A DNA stretch of 64,000 nt from Amycolatopsis deserti (GCF_014653945.1 NZ_BNAU01000012.1:1-64000); one strand, 5' to 3'; positions 15,720 to 24,015 are shown, numbered from the stretch's first letter. Notes: generated by a model not told the origin, from the sequence alone. Numbers and translations: made by a program.

Positions 15720-17507
15720 TCAGGATTTCTCGCGCGCCAGCCGAAGCCGCCGGTGGGCGGCCATCCGCACCGGCGCGTTCGCCGCGCCGTAGCCGCGGTA
15801 GCCGCCGATCCGCTGGACCACCTCGAAGAACACCCGGGACCCCAGCACCTCGGTGTAGAAGTGCAGGAACTCGCCGTGCTCGTCGCGGTCGTAGAGCACC
15901 GAGTACTCGCGCAGGGCGGCGAGCAGGTCCGGCGGCGGGGCCAGCCGGGCGTCCAGGTCGTCGTAGTAGTTGGCCGGGATCTCCAGCAGCGGAGCGCCGG
16001 CCGCGTGCATCGCCTTGGCGGTGGCCAGGACGTCGTCGCTGGTGAAGGCGATGTGCTGCGGGTCCGGCACGCCGGGCGCCCACTCGCCGCGGCGCAGCAA
16101 CGCGACGTTCAGCGCGATCCGCACGGTGTTCGACGGGTTGGTCACCGCACGGCTGCGGATCAGGCCGAACGGCGCGGCGAACTCGGTCGGCATCTCCGGG
16201 TGCAGCCCGAGCACCGTGCGGTAGAACAGCGCGGCCTCGTCGAAGTTGTCGAACGGCTGGCTCAGGGACACGTGGTCGGTGCCGAGCAACCCAGCGCCCG
16301 CTGCCGTGGAACCGGTCGGCGTGAAGTCCGACAACCAGCCGTCGCGGCAGAAGAACACCGCCGTGCCGTCCGGAGCGGCCACCGCGGACAGGTCGGCCTC
16401 GCCGGCGCGGTGCTCGCGCGGCAGCACCGGCGCGTGGAAGGACTCTGCGCGCTGCGCCGAACGCGCCGGGTCCGCGCTCTCCACGGCCAGCGCGCTGATC
16501 TCGGCCGGTCCGCCGGTCGCGTTCAGCAGCACCCGCGCCTCGCCCTGGGTCCACAGCTGCACGGGCTTCGAACGGTGCTGCCCCGTGTGTGCGAAGCCCA
16601 TCGCGGCCAGCGCGGCGGCCAGCTGCGGCCCGGTGGTCTCGTCCACGGCCAGCTCGGTGAACGCGTGCCCGGTCAGCTCCGGCGCGGCGATCGCGGGCTC
16701 GCCCAGCGACTCCTCCAGCCCGAGCAGCGACCGCATCGCGTCGACCGCCGCACGGCCCGGATCGGCCTGCCGGAACACGTCGTTGAAGACCTCCAGCGAC
16801 AGCGGCCCGGAGTAGCCGGTGGCGAGCACGTGCCCGACGAACGCGGTCAGGTCGAAGGCACCCTGCCCCGGGAACAGCCGGTGGTGCCTGCTCCACTGCA
16901 GGACGTCCATGTGCAGCCGGGGCGCGTCGGCCAGCTGCAGGAAGAAGATCTTCTCGCCGGGAATCGTGCGGATCAGCGCGAGGTCGCTGCCGCGGGAGAG
17001 CACGTGGAAGCTGTCCAGGCACAGGCCCACCGCCGGGTGGTCGGCCCGCCGCACGATGCGCCACGAGTGGTCGTACGTGTCGACGAACCGGCCCCACGCC
17101 AGCGCCTCGTACGCGATGCGCATACCGCGCTGAGCAGCCCGTACACCGAGTGTGTGCAATTGTTCGGCGGCCAGATCGTCGTCGTCCACGGCGTCCGGCG
17201 ACACCGACGAGCACACCAGCATGGTGTCGGCGCCGAGCTGCTCCATCACGTCGAACTTGCGCTCGGCGCGGCGCAGGTTCGCCTCGAACACCGGCGGCGG
17301 CACCGCCTCGAAGTCCCGGAACGGCTGGTACAGGTCGACCGACAGTCCGAGGTCGGCGCAGCGGCGGCGGACCTCGGCCGGCGAGAGCGGCGAGACGATC
17401 AGGTCGTTCTCGAAGATCTCGACGCCGTCGAAGCCGGCGGCGGCCGCCGCGGTCAGCTTGTCCTCGAGCGTGCCGGACAGGCACACGGTCGCGATCCCTC
17501 GCCTCAT
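15720..17507 (-). CDS. qsuB: QsuB-like two-domain 3-dehydroshikimate dehydratase
   Basis: 3-Dehydroshikimate dehydratases of this type convert 3-dehydroshikimate to protocatechuate, feeding quinate and shikimate into the beta-ketoadipate pathway. The protein has 595 residues. An N-terminal xylose-isomerase-like TIM barrel (about 1-275) contains GFDGVEIFENDL, IAYEALAWGRFVDTYDHSW, VGLCLDSFHVLSRG and GPLSLEVFNDVFRQ. A C-terminal VOC half resembles 4-hydroxyphenylpyruvate dioxygenase (about 285-580; DHVSLSQPFDNFDEAALFYR, QHIAFTSDDVLA, LHFYTEVLGSRVFFEVVQR). This matches Corynebacterium QsuB. GAGGAG sits eight bases before the ATG. It is divergent from a TetR gene, with an MHS transporter beyond. 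Confidence 0.88.
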   Translation of the reverse strand: MRRGIATVCLSGTLEDKLTAAAAAGFDGVEIFENDLIVSPLSPAEVRRRCADLGLSVDLYQPFRDFEAVPPPVFEANLRRAERKFDVMEQLGADTMLVCSSVSPDAVDDDDLAAEQLHTLGVRAAQRGMRIAYEALAWGRFVDTYDHSWRIVRRADHPAVGLCLDSFHVLSRGSDLALIRTIPGEKIFFLQLADAPRLHMDVLQWSRHHRLFPGQGAFDLTAFVGHVLATGYSGPLSLEVFNDVFRQADPGRAAVDAMRSLLGLEESLGEPAIAAPELTGHAFTELAVDETTGPQLAAALAAMGFAHTGQHRSKPVQLWTQGEARVLLNATGGPAEISALAVESADPARSAQRAESFHAPVLPREHRAGEADLSAVAAPDGTAVFFCRDGWLSDFTPTGSTAAGAGLLGTDHVSLSQPFDNFDEAALFYRTVLGLHPEMPTEFAAPFGLIRSRAVTNPSNTVRIALNVALLRRGEWAPGVPDPQHIAFTSDDVLATAKAMHAAGAPLLEIPANYYDDLDARLAPPPDLLAALREYSVLYDRDEHGEFLHFYTEVLGSRVFFEVVQRIGGYRGYGAANAPVRMAAHRRLRLAREKS

Positions 17508-17532
17508 GGCCGGGGCTCCTCTCGCACGGGCC

Positions 17533-17566
17533 GGTGTTGGTTGAACCAGTCGGTGAGTCCTACGGT
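17533..17566. promoter_or_regulatory. Divergent promoter/operator between qsuB-like and TetR genes
   Basis: TTGGTT (17537-17542) and TACGGT (17561-17566) are spaced 18 bp apart, and the hexamer lies six bases before the TetR ATG, fitting a leaderless mRNA. The dyad TGGTTGAACCA overlaps the -35. It shares TGGT...ACCAG half-sites with the operator at 18260-18282. Confidence 0.55.
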
Positions 17567-17572
17567 GCGCAT

Positions 17573-18211
17573 ATGCCGACCGAAAGCGCCGAACGCCTCC
17601 GCGACGCCGAACGCACCCGCGCCGAGATCCTGGACGTGGCCACCCGCGAGTTCGCCGACCAGGGCTACGCCGGGGCGCGGGTCAACGAGATCGCCGCGAA
17701 GACCCGCACCACCAAGCGGATGCTCTACTACTACTTCGGCAGCAAGGAAGGCCTCTACATCGCGGTGCTCGAGCGCGCCTACGCCGGCATCCGCGCCAGG
17801 GAGCAGGAACTCGACGTCGACCACCTCGACCCGGTCGAGGCCCTGCGGCAGCTCGCCGAGCTGACCTTCGACCACCACGAGTCCCACCCGGACTTCATCC
17901 GGCTGGTCAGCATCGAGAACATCCACAACGCCGAGCACATCGGCCGCTCCGAGGTGCTGTCGACGCTCGCCAACCCCGCGCTGGACGTGCTGACCCGCAT
18001 CCTCCAGCGCGGCCGGGCCGACGGCACGTTCCGCGAGGACGTCGACGCGCTGGACGTGCACATGATGATCAGCGCGTTCTGCATCTTCCGCACCGCCAAC
18101 CGGCACACGTTCAACGCCATCTTCAAACGCGACATGCTCGACCCGGGCCGGCGCGAGCACTACCGCAAGATGCTCGGCGACCTGCTGGTCGAGTACCTGA
18201 CCGCGCACTGA
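17573..18211 (+). CDS. TetR-family regulator of the quinate/shikimate module
   Basis: This 212-residue regulator has a TetR helix-turn-helix in residues 12-60 (EILDVATREFADQGYAGARV, TKRMLYYYFGSKEGLY) and a TetR_C domain containing HESHPDFIRLVSIENIHNAEH. It stands between the qsuB-like gene (divergent) and the MHS transporter (downstream, same strand). Similar TGGT-N-ACCAG dyads lie upstream of both neighbours, so it is the probable repressor of the module, with a shikimate-pathway compound as likely inducer (inference). The ATG at 17573 is six bases from a TACGGT -10. Confidence 0.85.
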   Translation: MPTESAERLRDAERTRAEILDVATREFADQGYAGARVNEIAAKTRTTKRMLYYYFGSKEGLYIAVLERAYAGIRAREQELDVDHLDPVEALRQLAELTFDHHESHPDFIRLVSIENIHNAEHIGRSEVLSTLANPALDVLTRILQRGRADGTFREDVDALDVHMMISAFCIFRTANRHTFNAIFKRDMLDPGRREHYRKMLGDLLVEYLTAH

Positions 18212-18259
18212 GCGTTTCGTCCCCTTCTCCGGGTTGACAAGCCTCGGGCCGCTAACTCA

Positions 18260-18288
18260 CCATCTGGTACGTAACCAGACGGTACATT
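18260..18288 (+). promoter_or_regulatory. TetR-type operator and -10 for the MHS transporter
   Basis: CCATCTGGT (18260-18268) and ACCAGACGG (18274-18282) are inverted repeats around ACGTA with a single mismatch. TACATT (18283-18288) follows directly as the -10 hexamer, so binding would block the promoter. Confidence 0.65.
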
Positions 18289-18323
18289 AATCCGGCCCGC
18301 AACGGAGCGACAGGAGCGTGGAC

Positions 18324-19661
18324 GTGGTCGAGCACGGAAAGCCCCGGAAGGCCGCGGTGGCCGCCTGGGTGGGCAGCGCACTGGAGTACTACGACTTCTT
18401 CATCTACGGCACCGCCGCGGCACTCGTCTTCGGCAAGATCTTCTTCCCCAGCTCGGACCCGGCGGCCGGCACGCTGCTGGCGCTGGCCACGTTCGGCGTC
18501 GGCTACGTCGCCCGCCCGATCGGCGCGTTCATCCTGGGCCACGTCGGCGACCGGTTCGGCCGCAAGAAGGTCCTGGTCTTCACCGTGCTGCTGATGGGTC
18601 TGTCGACGTTCCTGGTCGGCTGCCTGCCGACCTACGGGCAGGTCGGCGTGCTCGCCCCGGTGCTGCTGGTGGTCCTGCGCCTGCTGCAGGGCCTGTCCGC
18701 GGCCGGTGAGCAGGCCGGCGCCAACTCGATGTCGCTGGAACACGCGCCGGAGCACCGCCGCTCGTACTACACGAGCTGGACGCTGTCCGGCACGCAGGCG
18801 GGGCAGATCCTGGCGACCGCGGTGTTCCTGCCGGTGGCGGCGATGCCGACGGCCGCGCTGCAGAGCTGGGGCTGGCGGTTGCCGTTCTGGGCCAGCGCAC
18901 TGGTCGTCGTGGCCGCGTTCGTCATCCGGCGCAAGCTGGAGGAGACCCCGGTGTTCGAGCGCGAGGTCGCCGGCAAGGAGCAGGCGAAGCTGCCGGTCGC
19001 GGTGCTGTTCCGCGACCACTGGGCCGACGTGCTGCGGGTCGTGTTCGCGGCCGTGATCGCCGCGGTCAGCACGATCTTCACCGTGTACGCGTTGTCCTAC
19101 GCGGTCAACTCCGCCGGGCTGGCGCGGACGCCGATGCTGTGGGTCGGCGTGCTCGCCAACGTCGTGGCGCTGGCGGCCATCCCGCTGTGGGCGATGCTGG
19201 CCGACCGGGTCGGGCGCAAGCCGGTGTTCATCGGCGGGTCGCTGGGCTGCGCGGTGCTGATCTTCGCCTACCTGGGCGCGATCTCGGCGGGCAACTACGT
19301 GCTCGTGTTCGTCGTGGGAATCCTGATGTTCGGCGTCGTCTACAGCGCGACGAACGCGGTGTGGCCGGCGTTCTACGGCGAGATGTTCCCGGCGCGGGTG
19401 CGGTTGTCCGGCATGGCGATCGGCACGCAGATCGGGTTCGCGATCGCCGGGTTCACGCCGACCATCGCCGCCGCGATCGCCGGGGACAAGAGCGCGAACT
19501 GGGTCGGCGTCGCGATCTTCACCGCCGGGCTGTGCCTGGTCAACGTGATCGCGGTGCTCACCGGCCGGGACAACTTCCGGGTCCCGACCGCCGACCTGGG
19601 CCGCAAGGACTCCACCGGCGACCGGGTGCCGATGACCTCGCCGGGCGGGGCGACCGCCTAG
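18324..19661 (+). CDS. MHS-family MFS transporter, shikimate/quinate type
   Basis: A 12-helix major facilitator of the metabolite:H+ symporter family, about 445 residues. Family marks are AAWVGSALEYYDFFIYGTAA at the first helix, RPIGAFILGHVGDRFGRKK in loop 2-3, LRLLQGLSAAGEQAGA in helix 4 and LADRVGRKP in loop 8-9. It resembles ShiA/QsuA-type transporters, and its neighbours make uptake of shikimate, quinate or a related acid likely. GTG at 18324 is preferred because AGGAG at 18312-18316 is seven bases away; the GTG at 18318 is too close. Confidence 0.87.
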   Translation: MVEHGKPRKAAVAAWVGSALEYYDFFIYGTAAALVFGKIFFPSSDPAAGTLLALATFGVGYVARPIGAFILGHVGDRFGRKKVLVFTVLLMGLSTFLVGCLPTYGQVGVLAPVLLVVLRLLQGLSAAGEQAGANSMSLEHAPEHRRSYYTSWTLSGTQAGQILATAVFLPVAAMPTAALQSWGWRLPFWASALVVVAAFVIRRKLEETPVFEREVAGKEQAKLPVAVLFRDHWADVLRVVFAAVIAAVSTIFTVYALSYAVNSAGLARTPMLWVGVLANVVALAAIPLWAMLADRVGRKPVFIGGSLGCAVLIFAYLGAISAGNYVLVFVVGILMFGVVYSATNAVWPAFYGEMFPARVRLSGMAIGTQIGFAIAGFTPTIAAAIAGDKSANWVGVAIFTAGLCLVNVIAVLTGRDNFRVPTADLGRKDSTGDRVPMTSPGGATA

Positions 19662-19715
19662 GACCCGGCGGTCGCCCGGTCATCCACAGTGGACGCGTGC
19701 GGGCATGATGGGGGC

Positions 19716-20228
19716 GTGCGCGTCCACCTGGAGACCGAGCGGCTGATCCTGCGGCACTTCACCCCCGCCGACGTGGACCTCGTGACGGACCTCGACCGTG
19801 ATCCCGAGGTCCTGCGCTACCTGGGCGCCGACGCCGCCTCGCGTGACGTGGTCGAGCGGGACGGGTTCTTCGCCGCGATCGAGAAGGCGAGCGGCGAGTT
19901 CGCCGGCTGGTTCGAGTTCCGGCCGCTGGACGAGGGCGAGGTGGAGCTCGGCTACCGGCTGCGGCGGCGGTTCTGGGGCCGTGGCTACGCGACCGAAGGC
20001 GCCCGTGCGCTGATCGCGAAGGGGTTCACCGAGGGCGGTGTCCGGCGGGTCGTGGCGTTCACGATGTCGGTGAACACCGGGTCCCGGCGGGTCATGGAGA
20101 AGGCCGGTTTGCGGTACGTGCGCACGTTCCACGAAGACTGGCCGGATCCGCTTCCGGGCGCCGAACACGGTGACGTCGAGTACGCTCTGTCCGAGGACGA
20201 TTGGAACCGACAGCACGGACTGCCATGA
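19716..20228 (+). CDS. GNAT acetyltransferase, RimJ/RimL type
   Basis: A GCN5-related N-acetyltransferase of 170 residues that uses acetyl-CoA. It opens with the RimJ/RimL-type VHLETERLILRHFTPADVD. The acetyl-CoA loop is RRRFWGRGYATEGARALIAK, followed by VVAFTMSVNTGSRRVMEKAG. The acceptor is unknown. The GTG at 19716 aligns with the family start. The stop codon overlaps the ATG of the DUF2237 gene (ATGA), so the two are translated together. Confidence 0.85.
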   Translation: MRVHLETERLILRHFTPADVDLVTDLDRDPEVLRYLGADAASRDVVERDGFFAAIEKASGEFAGWFEFRPLDEGEVELGYRLRRRFWGRGYATEGARALIAKGFTEGGVRRVVAFTMSVNTGSRRVMEKAGLRYVRTFHEDWPDPLPGAEHGDVEYALSEDDWNRQHGLP

Positions 20229-20617
20229 CGACCGATCGCAATGTTCTGGGCGGCGAACTCGAGCCCTGCGGCACCGATCCGATGACCGGCTACTACCGGG
20301 ACGGGTGCTGCACCACCGGTGACGACGACCTCGGCAGCCACACCGTGTGCACCGTGGTCACCAAGGAGTTCCTGGAGTACCAGCGCGGGGTCGGCAACGA
20401 CCTGTCCACGCCCCGCCCGGAGTACGGCTTCCCCGGGTTGCAGCCCGGGGACCGCTGGTGCGTCGTGGCCGCCCGGTGGCTGCAGGCGTACGAGGCTGGT
20501 GTCGCCGCGCCGGTGGTGCTGGCCTCGACCCACGAGCGGGCGCTGGACGTCGTCCCGTTGGAGGCCCTCCAGCGGCACGCGGTGGACGTGCCCGCGGACC
20601 CTAGCTCGCTGACCTGA
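20225..20617 (+). CDS. DUF2237 family protein
   Basis: This 130-residue protein is rich in conserved motifs of DUF2237: RNVLGGELEPCGTDPMTGYY, RDGCCTTG, GSHTVCTVVTKEFLEYQR and GLQPGDRWCVVAARWLQAYE. The cysteines hint at metal or redox chemistry, but no function is proven for the family. The ATG at 20225 overlaps the stop codon of the GNAT gene by four bases. Its 3' end overlaps the convergent membrane-protein gene by 17 bp. Confidence 0.88.
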   Translation: MTTDRNVLGGELEPCGTDPMTGYYRDGCCTTGDDDLGSHTVCTVVTKEFLEYQRGVGNDLSTPRPEYGFPGLQPGDRWCVVAARWLQAYEAGVAAPVVLASTHERALDVVPLEALQRHAVDVPADPSSLT

Positions 20618-21173
20618 CCGAGCGCCGCACGAGCACGGCGGTCAGGGCGATCGACGCGAGCACGGCGGGCACCTCCAGCAGGAGCGGGTGGCGGTCGGCG
20701 AAGTCGGGTTCGAGGAGGTCGCCGGTCAGGATCGTCACCGCGGTCCCGACCGGCACGCGGTCGCCCGGGTCCGTGCGGATGGTGCGGGTTCCGCTGCCGC
20801 AGGCGAGGGTGTGCACGAAGCCGTAGTGGTGGTAGCGGGCGCCGGTCTCGATCATGACCCGGTCGGTGACCGTGCAGGTCTCCGTGTGCCTGAAGGCGTG
20901 CAGCGCGAGGCCGCGGCCGGCGACCGTGAGCGCCGCGAAGAGCAGGGCCGCGCTGATCAGCCCGGCGACGAGCGCCCACCAGCGGCCGTTGGTCCGGCGT
21001 GCGGTGCCCAGCGCGAACGCGGCGCCGCCGACGAGTCCGAAGGCGATCGCGGCGAGGGTGCTGTGCGGTGGGAGGACGAAGAGGGCGGCCCCGAGGACGA
21101 TCGCCGCGAGCCCGGCGGGCGCGGCGTGGCGGCCGGTGCGGATGCCCAGCCTGTCCGTGATGTCGAGGACCAT
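20601..21173 (-). CDS. Hypothetical membrane protein with extracytoplasmic domain
   Basis: I do not recognise a named family. The protein has 190 residues and about four transmembrane helices: three near the N-terminus (about 19-38, 41-56, 66-86) and one at the C-terminus (about 167-185). Between them is an extracytoplasmic domain with two cysteines (TETCTVTDR, TLACGSGTRTI) that could form a disulfide. On the minus strand TAGAGT lies six bases before the ATG, so the mRNA is probably leaderless. It is divergent from the J-domain/NERD gene. Confidence 0.7.
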   Translation of the reverse strand: MVLDITDRLGIRTGRHAAPAGLAAIVLGAALFVLPPHSTLAAIAFGLVGGAAFALGTARRTNGRWWALVAGLISAALLFAALTVAGRGLALHAFRHTETCTVTDRVMIETGARYHHYGFVHTLACGSGTRTIRTDPGDRVPVGTAVTILTGDLLEPDFADRHPLLLEVPAVLASIALTAVLVRRSVRSAS

Positions 21174-21227
21174 CGGCTGACTCTAGCCACATGTGGCGCG
21201 AAATCGGAGACCACATAAAGTGACCGC
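21174..21227. promoter_or_regulatory. Divergent leaderless promoters with CCACATGTGG palindrome
   Basis: The leftward gene has TAGAGT and the rightward gene TAAAGT (21216-21221), each six bases before its start codon. CCACATGTGG (21187-21196) is a perfect 10-bp palindrome, and its half-site CCACAT recurs at 21211. This suggests shared control. Confidence 0.55.
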
Positions 21228-22283
21228 GTGCGCGGCGAGGGCTACTACGACCTGCTCGGGGTGCACCGGCATGCCTCGACGGCGGAGATCAAGTCCGCCT
21301 ACCGCCAGAAGGCGCGGACCGTGCACCCGGACGCCGGCGGTTCGCCCGACGAGTTCCAGGCGTTGCGGCAGGCCTACGAGGTGCTGGTCGACCCGTTGCA
21401 GCGGGCGGCGTACGACCGGGCGCTGGACCGCGCCGCCGCGACCGCCACTCCGGTCCGGGCCCGGCGGCCGGGGCGGAAGCTGGGTGAGGACCCGAGTTTC
21501 ACGGCCGAGTTGCCGGTGCTGGACCCGGACGCGCTGGAGTGGTGGGACGCGGCGCGGGAGAAGGCGCGGACGGCCGACCGGGCCGCGCCCGGGCACGCTC
21601 CGGCGGTGTTGTTGCTGGCGTGGTTGCTGCTGGTGGTGCTGCCGATCATGGCGGGTGCGCTGGCGGTCGCGGTGTGGCTGGTGCTGGCGTCGGCGGTGGC
21701 GATTTGGCTGGTGCGGCAGCATCTCGAGGTCGCGCGGGCCGAACGTGCCGTGGCGGACGAGTTCGGCGGCACGGTCGTGTTCGGCTCGCCGGGCGCGGAG
21801 CCGGACCAGTGGGGCGAGCGGCTGACGGCGGAGTTGCTGGAGCGGTACCTGACGCGGCTGCCGGGGGCGCGGATCTTCCACGGGCTGGCGTGGCCGGGTT
21901 CGGTGTTCGCCGACATCGACCACGCGGTGCTCGCCGGGCGGCGGCTGGTGCTGATCGAGTCGAAGACGTGGCTGCCCGGGCACTACGCGGCGGACGAGAA
22001 CGGTGAGCTGTGGCGGGACGAGCGTCGTTTCCTCGGCGGCGCGACGCAGCTGCCGGAGGCGATCGAGGCCTTCCGCGCACTGCTGCCCGGGGCGGAGATC
22101 CGCGGCGCGCTGATCGTCTACCCGAGCCGGACGGGCGAGATCACCACGGACGAGGACTTCGACGTGCCCGCGCCGCCGATGACGCCGGACCAGTTCGTGC
22201 AGGTGATCGGCGACTGGCTGGCGGCGGAGGCCGCGCGCGTGGACGTGCGGCTGCTGCGGAAGGTGCGGGCGCAGGTCGTCTAG
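21228..22283 (+). CDS. J-domain protein with membrane helices and NERD domain
   Basis: This 351-residue protein combines three parts. An N-terminal J domain (about 5-66) carries the HPD tripeptide (VHPDAGG) needed to stimulate DnaK ATPase. A hydrophobic hairpin (about 125-162) gives two transmembrane helices. A NERD domain (about 185-300) contains GERLTAELLERYL, FADIDHAVLAGRRLVLIESK and LPGHYAADENGELW, which matches the restriction-endonuclease-like D...ESK core. It could recruit the Hsp70 machinery to a membrane-bound nuclease-like domain. GTG at 21228 is six bases after TAAAGT. Confidence 0.8.
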   Translation: MRGEGYYDLLGVHRHASTAEIKSAYRQKARTVHPDAGGSPDEFQALRQAYEVLVDPLQRAAYDRALDRAAATATPVRARRPGRKLGEDPSFTAELPVLDPDALEWWDAAREKARTADRAAPGHAPAVLLLAWLLLVVLPIMAGALAVAVWLVLASAVAIWLVRQHLEVARAERAVADEFGGTVVFGSPGAEPDQWGERLTAELLERYLTRLPGARIFHGLAWPGSVFADIDHAVLAGRRLVLIESKTWLPGHYAADENGELWRDERRFLGGATQLPEAIEAFRALLPGAEIRGALIVYPSRTGEITTDEDFDVPAPPMTPDQFVQVIGDWLAAEAARVDVRLLRKVRAQVV

Positions 22284-22571
22284 TCAGGCCACGTGGAGGA
22301 ACGGCTCGAGGCAGTAGATCGCCACGCGATTCGGCCGCTCGGCGACGAACGTTCCCTTCGACGGGATGGTCCGCACCAGCCCGCGTTCCCGGAGGACCTT
22401 CGTGGCGTGACGGCACGTGCCCAGTGAGACGCCGTACTGCCGGGCCAGTGTCTGCTCCGCGGGAAGTGGCGTGTTGACCGCGAGTTCACCGGATTCGATG
22501 CGCCGGGCGAGATCGTCGGCGACGAGGTCGTAGAGGTAGGCGGGACCGGTGGCGGGAAGTTCTCTGCTCAC
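22284..22571 (-). CDS. Short GntR-type winged-helix regulator
   Basis: This protein is about 95 residues and consists of little more than a GntR winged-helix domain: YLYDLVADDLARRIESGELA, PAEQTLARQYGVSLGTCRHA and LVRTIPSKGTFVAERP. It lacks a GntR effector domain. The GTG at 22571 lies directly after TACCGT plus six bases on the minus strand, fitting leaderless initiation; an upstream ATG is less likely. It is divergent from a small XRE protein, a pairing common among developmental regulators in this phylum. Confidence 0.8.
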   Translation of the reverse strand: MSRELPATGPAYLYDLVADDLARRIESGELAVNTPLPAEQTLARQYGVSLGTCRHATKVLRERGLVRTIPSKGTFVAERPNRVAIYCLEPFLHVA

Positions 22572-22637
22572 CCCTCCACGGTAGCATAGAAAAGACAAAA
22601 AGTCGGGTGCGGGCGACCATTGGTAGGCTGCGTCGCT

Positions 22638-22901
22638 GTGACGATGGAGGAGGTCCTGGACGCCCGGCTGCGCGCACTGGCAACCCGCGTGCGGCGACTG
22701 CGGCGGGACCGGGACCTGAGCCAGGCAGACCTCGCCGACCGGGCCGGAGTGTCCCGCTCGGTGGTCGCCGAACTGGAACGATCACGACTGGCACAAGGCG
22801 CCCCGCGGCCGACGCGGAACATCACGCTGGACACGTTGTTCCGCCTTGCCGAAGCGATGGGGGTGCATCCGGCGGAGTTGCTGGACGAGGGGAGGGGTTG
22901 A
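22638..22901 (+). CDS. Small XRE-family DNA-binding protein
   Basis: An 87-residue helix-turn-helix protein: LATRVRRLRRDRDLSQADLA, RAGVSRSVVAELERSRL and ITLDTLFRLAEAMGVHPAEL. It has no additional domain. GTG at 22638 or ATG at 22644 could be the start; TAGGCT (22624-22629) is a fitting -10 element. It is divergent from the short GntR protein with a 66-bp AT-richer spacer, so the two may regulate each other. The structured repeat copy A begins about 70 bp downstream. Confidence 0.8.
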   Translation: MTMEEVLDARLRALATRVRRLRRDRDLSQADLADRAGVSRSVVAELERSRLAQGAPRPTRNITLDTLFRLAEAMGVHPAELLDEGRG

Positions 22902-22973
22902 GGGGAGCAACGGCAGCCGGGCGCCCGGCAGCGGCGGTGGACTGGCGCCAACCAGACCCGCAGTTCACCCCAC

Positions 22974-23450
22974 CAACCGCAAGCCGGCAACGCAACAGAA
23001 CCGACTACCCCAACCAGACCTCCCCCGCCCCCGATCCACAGCCTGCTTTTGGTCGCCGATCAGGCGTGTCAAGGTACTCTTTCCCGCCTTGACACGCCTG
23101 CTCGGCGACCGAAACACAATCAGGAATCGGGGGCGGGGGTGGTCGTAAGGTGACCTTTGGCGCCGTAAGGCGCTCTCCGCCCGCAGGGCGGGCTCTTCGC
23201 CTGCCCCAAGTCACCTCTAAAGATCAAGAGATGTCCTCGCCGGACGGGCAGGCTCCGGGATGACGGGAATGCAGGCACGTCACCTTGGCAGGGTGGGAGC
23301 TGGGTGGTCATCCCGTCGCCTTCCGGTTTGTGCATATCACCTTGAGCCAGGGCCGCAAGGTTGGCATGTCATCTCGCGCTGGCAGCGGAGGTTGCGGCCC
23401 TGGCTCAAGGTGATCGTCACGTGTCAGGCGACGGGATGACCACCCAGCTC
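22974..23450 (+). repeat. Structured 477-bp palindromic repeat, copy A
   Basis: This element recurs in inverted orientation at 58384-58867. It contains two large dyads. The first spans 23022-23139 with stepped arms 23022-23035/23126-23139, 23051-23059/23102-23110 and 23062-23074/23087-23099. The second spans 23297-23450, with perfect 25-bp outer arms (23297-23321/23426-23450) and perfect 23-bp inner arms (23336-23358/23392-23414). Smaller hairpins (for example around 23160-23195) lie between. Short ORFs inside are by-products of the repeat. There is no transposase. Confidence 0.85.
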
Positions 23451-23474
23451 CGCTTGTGTTCAAAGATCAAGAGC

Positions 23475-23491
23475 ACGGCGCTGCGCGCCGT
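23475..23491 (-). terminator. Possible hairpin terminator of the PPOX gene
   Basis: ACGGCGC and GCGCCGT pair perfectly around TGC, overlapping the stop codon of the minus-strand oxidase gene. The T-run after it is poor, so termination is only suggested. Confidence 0.35.
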
Positions 23492-23922
23492 CAGTATCCC
23501 CGCACCTTGTTGATCTTCACTCGCAACACCTGGGGGTACTGTGCCGAAAACGCCTCCAGGTTTCCGCCCACCCGCTTCATCGCCTTGCCGTATTTCGCCA
23601 CGTACGCGGGGTTCTCGTGTGCCGGGGGTTGGGTGTCGGCCGGTCTCGCCAGTCCGCTGAACACCATGACGTCCGAGCCCTGCCCGTCGCTGTTGAAGTG
23701 GAGCGCCACCTGCGGCCGGTCGCGGATGTGGTCCAGTCGCTTGGCGTGGGCGGCGTTGTAGACGAGGAACTCGCCGTCCTGCCAGACGAACCACACCGGG
23801 TTCGGCTGCGGGGTGCCGTCCGCGCCCGTCGTGGTGAACCAGACGATCCGCTCGGTCTCGAGCCGCTCGCGGACCCGTCGTCCGAAGGGGCTCGACGGGT
23901 CGGGGAGCACGTCACCTGCCAT
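23491..23922 (-). CDS. PPOX-class F420-dependent/flavin oxidoreductase (TIGR03667-like)
   Basis: This 143-residue split-barrel protein belongs to the pyridoxamine-phosphate-oxidase fold: FGRRVRERLETERIVWFTTT, PQPNPVWFVWQDGEFLVYNA, LDHIRDRPQVALHFNSDGQG and YPQVLRVKINKVRGY. It resembles the mycobacterial Rv3369-like group, members of which bind F420 or heme-type cofactors. The ATG at 23922 is six bases after TACGCT on the minus strand, so translation is probably leaderless; longer upstream reading is unlikely. The substrate is unknown. Confidence 0.85.
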   Translation of the reverse strand: MAGDVLPDPSSPFGRRVRERLETERIVWFTTTGADGTPQPNPVWFVWQDGEFLVYNAAHAKRLDHIRDRPQVALHFNSDGQGSDVMVFSGLARPADTQPPAHENPAYVAKYGKAMKRVGGNLEAFSAQYPQVLRVKINKVRGY

Positions 23923-24015
23923 CCCGCCAGCGTAGTGGCCGGGCTCACTTCCAGCGCAACTCCACCGACCACCCGTGATAGGCATTCGGGGATCGAGCGC
24001 CGGAAAGGATCATCG

